Positions 6,066-6,554 of a stretch of DNA of 6,554 bases are shown here, one piece after another (positions within the stretch are counted from its first letter, which is position 1; every line of letters begins with the position of its first letter). The notes under the pieces are model-generated. The model searched no databases and was not told the DNA's origin. It saw only the letters and a program-made list of their open reading frames with translations. The stretch comes from Bacteroidales bacterium (lineage in GTDB: Bacteria; Bacteroidota; Bacteroidia; Bacteroidales; SMBSF39): the NCBI GenBank assembly GCA_021107685.1, contig JAIOSH010000606.1, positions 1 to 6,554 of the forward strand. Direction: 5' to 3'. The position numbers were made by a program, and so were the translations under genes.

Positions 6066-6179
6066 TCATAACTTTTTTAAGATTTCCACTACTTGACTAC
6101 GGTTCATGCCTGCCTTTATTTCGGGATTAAGAATATATCCCATAACTTTTTTATCAATCGGAGCATACGAAGTTATCAC
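6066..6179 (-). pseudogene. C-terminal coding remnant or very small gene, unknown
   Basis: A minus-strand frame of 37 codons, ending at a TGA at 6066-6068, reads like a true protein tail: SYAPIDKKVMGYILNPEI followed by KAGMNRSQVVEILKKL. It faces the synthase gene and stops 3 bp from its stop codon, a compact convergent layout typical of real genes. Upstream in frame there is an immediate stop (TGA at 6180-6182), and the only starts are a GTG at 6177-6179 or ATGs at 6141-6143 and 6105-6107. The upstream sequence opens in other frames without clear coding character. The simplest reading is the surviving 3' end of a decayed gene; a true micro-ORF is possible. No family is recognised. Confidence 0.4.
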
Positions 6180-6328
6180 TCAAAAATAAAACCTTCTGAG
6201 CAATAATCAAAATTTTCTGCTTATAACACTTTGCTATGATTTAACAAAATAATTATGAAGGTTCTACTGCTATTTTAATGGTAAATTATAATTTTATGGT
6301 TCTACTAATAAATTTATTTATAATGATA
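6180..6328. other. AT-rich spacer, nothing supported
   Basis: No gene, strong hairpin or promoter is supported here. GGTTCTACT occurs twice, near 6259-6267 and 6299-6307, and a 7-bp inverted repeat (6190-6196 with 6257-6263) is compatible with chance. If 6066-6179 is the end of a decayed gene, its missing 5' part would have lain here. Confidence 0.4.
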
Positions 6329-6464
6329 AAATGCAACAATGCCTAAATGCTTAAATATTTCATAATAATTAAATCTTTGATAATAAATGAACTAAATATT
6401 ACAATATTAGATTTATTCGTTTTGTGAATTATTTTTATTATAGCATTTTAGCATTTGTCAATGT
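6329..6464. repeat. Concentric interrupted palindrome flanked by AATGCTAA-type octamers
   Basis: Outer arms are octamer-periodic: 6329-6352 holds three units near AAATGCWW, and 6441-6464 holds two exact TAGCATTT octamers plus one diverged unit, in inverted orientation. Inside, AATAATT (6364-6370) pairs with 6427-6433, AATAAAT (6382-6388) with 6411-6417, and CTAAATATT (6392-6400) with 6403-6410 allowing one bulged A. All pairs share a centre near 6397-6400, which is why I treat them as one element. AT-richness makes each short pair weak on its own. It could act as a bidirectional transcript end for the genes on either side, but that is inference. Confidence 0.5.
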
Positions 6465-6494
6465 TCCACTAAATTCGCAGTAGTACCATCAGTT

Positions 6495-6532
6495 TTTCTT
6501 TGTGTTTCTTTGAGTCTTGGTGTCTTTGTGGC
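6495..6532. repeat. CTTTG-rich tandem-like interspersed repeat
   Basis: Approximate repeats of TGTCTTTG run across 6495-6502, 6503-6512, 6513-6520 and 6521-6528, ending in TGGC. Units differ in length (8-10 nt) and sequence. Strings of this 'CTTTGTG ... CTTGGTG' kind are, from memory, recurrent in many environmental bacterial genomes. No gene is visible around it before the window ends. Confidence 0.45.
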
Positions 6533-6554
6533 AGGAGTTTTTTGCCAGAAAGAC

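Noticed and set aside
6063..6200. Rho-independent terminator after the pseudouridine synthase gene
   Set aside because: T-runs are present but no GC-rich stem precedes them; the nearest structured element is the palindrome more than 250 bp away.
6190..6263. Seven-base inverted repeat AACCTTC / GAAGGTT
   Set aside because: It is short, separated by 60 nt and has no further pairing, so it is compatible with chance.

Overview
The window looks like an AT-rich Bacteroidota chromosome segment, probably from a Bacteroidales-like or related environmental lineage. The evidence is a protein with a type IX secretion C-terminal sorting domain, gene starts without Shine-Dalgarno sequences, a free-standing PASTA protein next to a D-Ala-D-Ala ligase and an RluA-family synthase, and intergenic palindromic and octamer-periodic repeats of a kind I associate with this phylum. 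No mobile-element protein, phage gene, CRISPR array, tRNA or rRNA is visible.

Layout: positions 1-60 are an unassigned edge. Positions 61-267 hold six short hairpins arranged as one large inverted structure (three with TTC loops, then three with GAA loops), a REP/BIME-like element. Positions 268-727 are gene-poor and contain a 10-bp inverted repeat, a half-copy of an octamer array, what looks like a decayed fragment of an exported beta-propeller/sialidase-like gene, and a 67-bp palindrome built from four plus four octamers. ddl (minus strand, stop at 824) follows, with an odd in-frame open stretch beyond its stop. A 145-184 bp AT-rich spacer separates ddl from a divergent plus-strand run: a membrane-anchored three-PASTA protein, a 715-residue secreted T9SS cargo protein starting one base after it, and an RluA/RluD-type pseudouridine synthase 35 bp further on. 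After 6062 come a short convergent coding remnant (6066-6179), a concentric AT-rich interrupted palindrome flanked by octamers (6329-6464), and a CTTTG-rich repeat near the right edge.

Function: Ddl makes the D-Ala-D-Ala dipeptide for peptidoglycan. The PASTA protein has the architecture of a periplasmic peptidoglycan sensor or scaffold but no kinase domain. The T9SS protein is exported to the surface and its function is unknown. The synthase modifies 23S rRNA. The plus-strand genes are probably one transcript. I do not see a clear new multi-gene system. The most interesting items are the layered palindromic/octamer repeats at both ends, the decayed coding fragments between them, and the architecture of the secreted protein.
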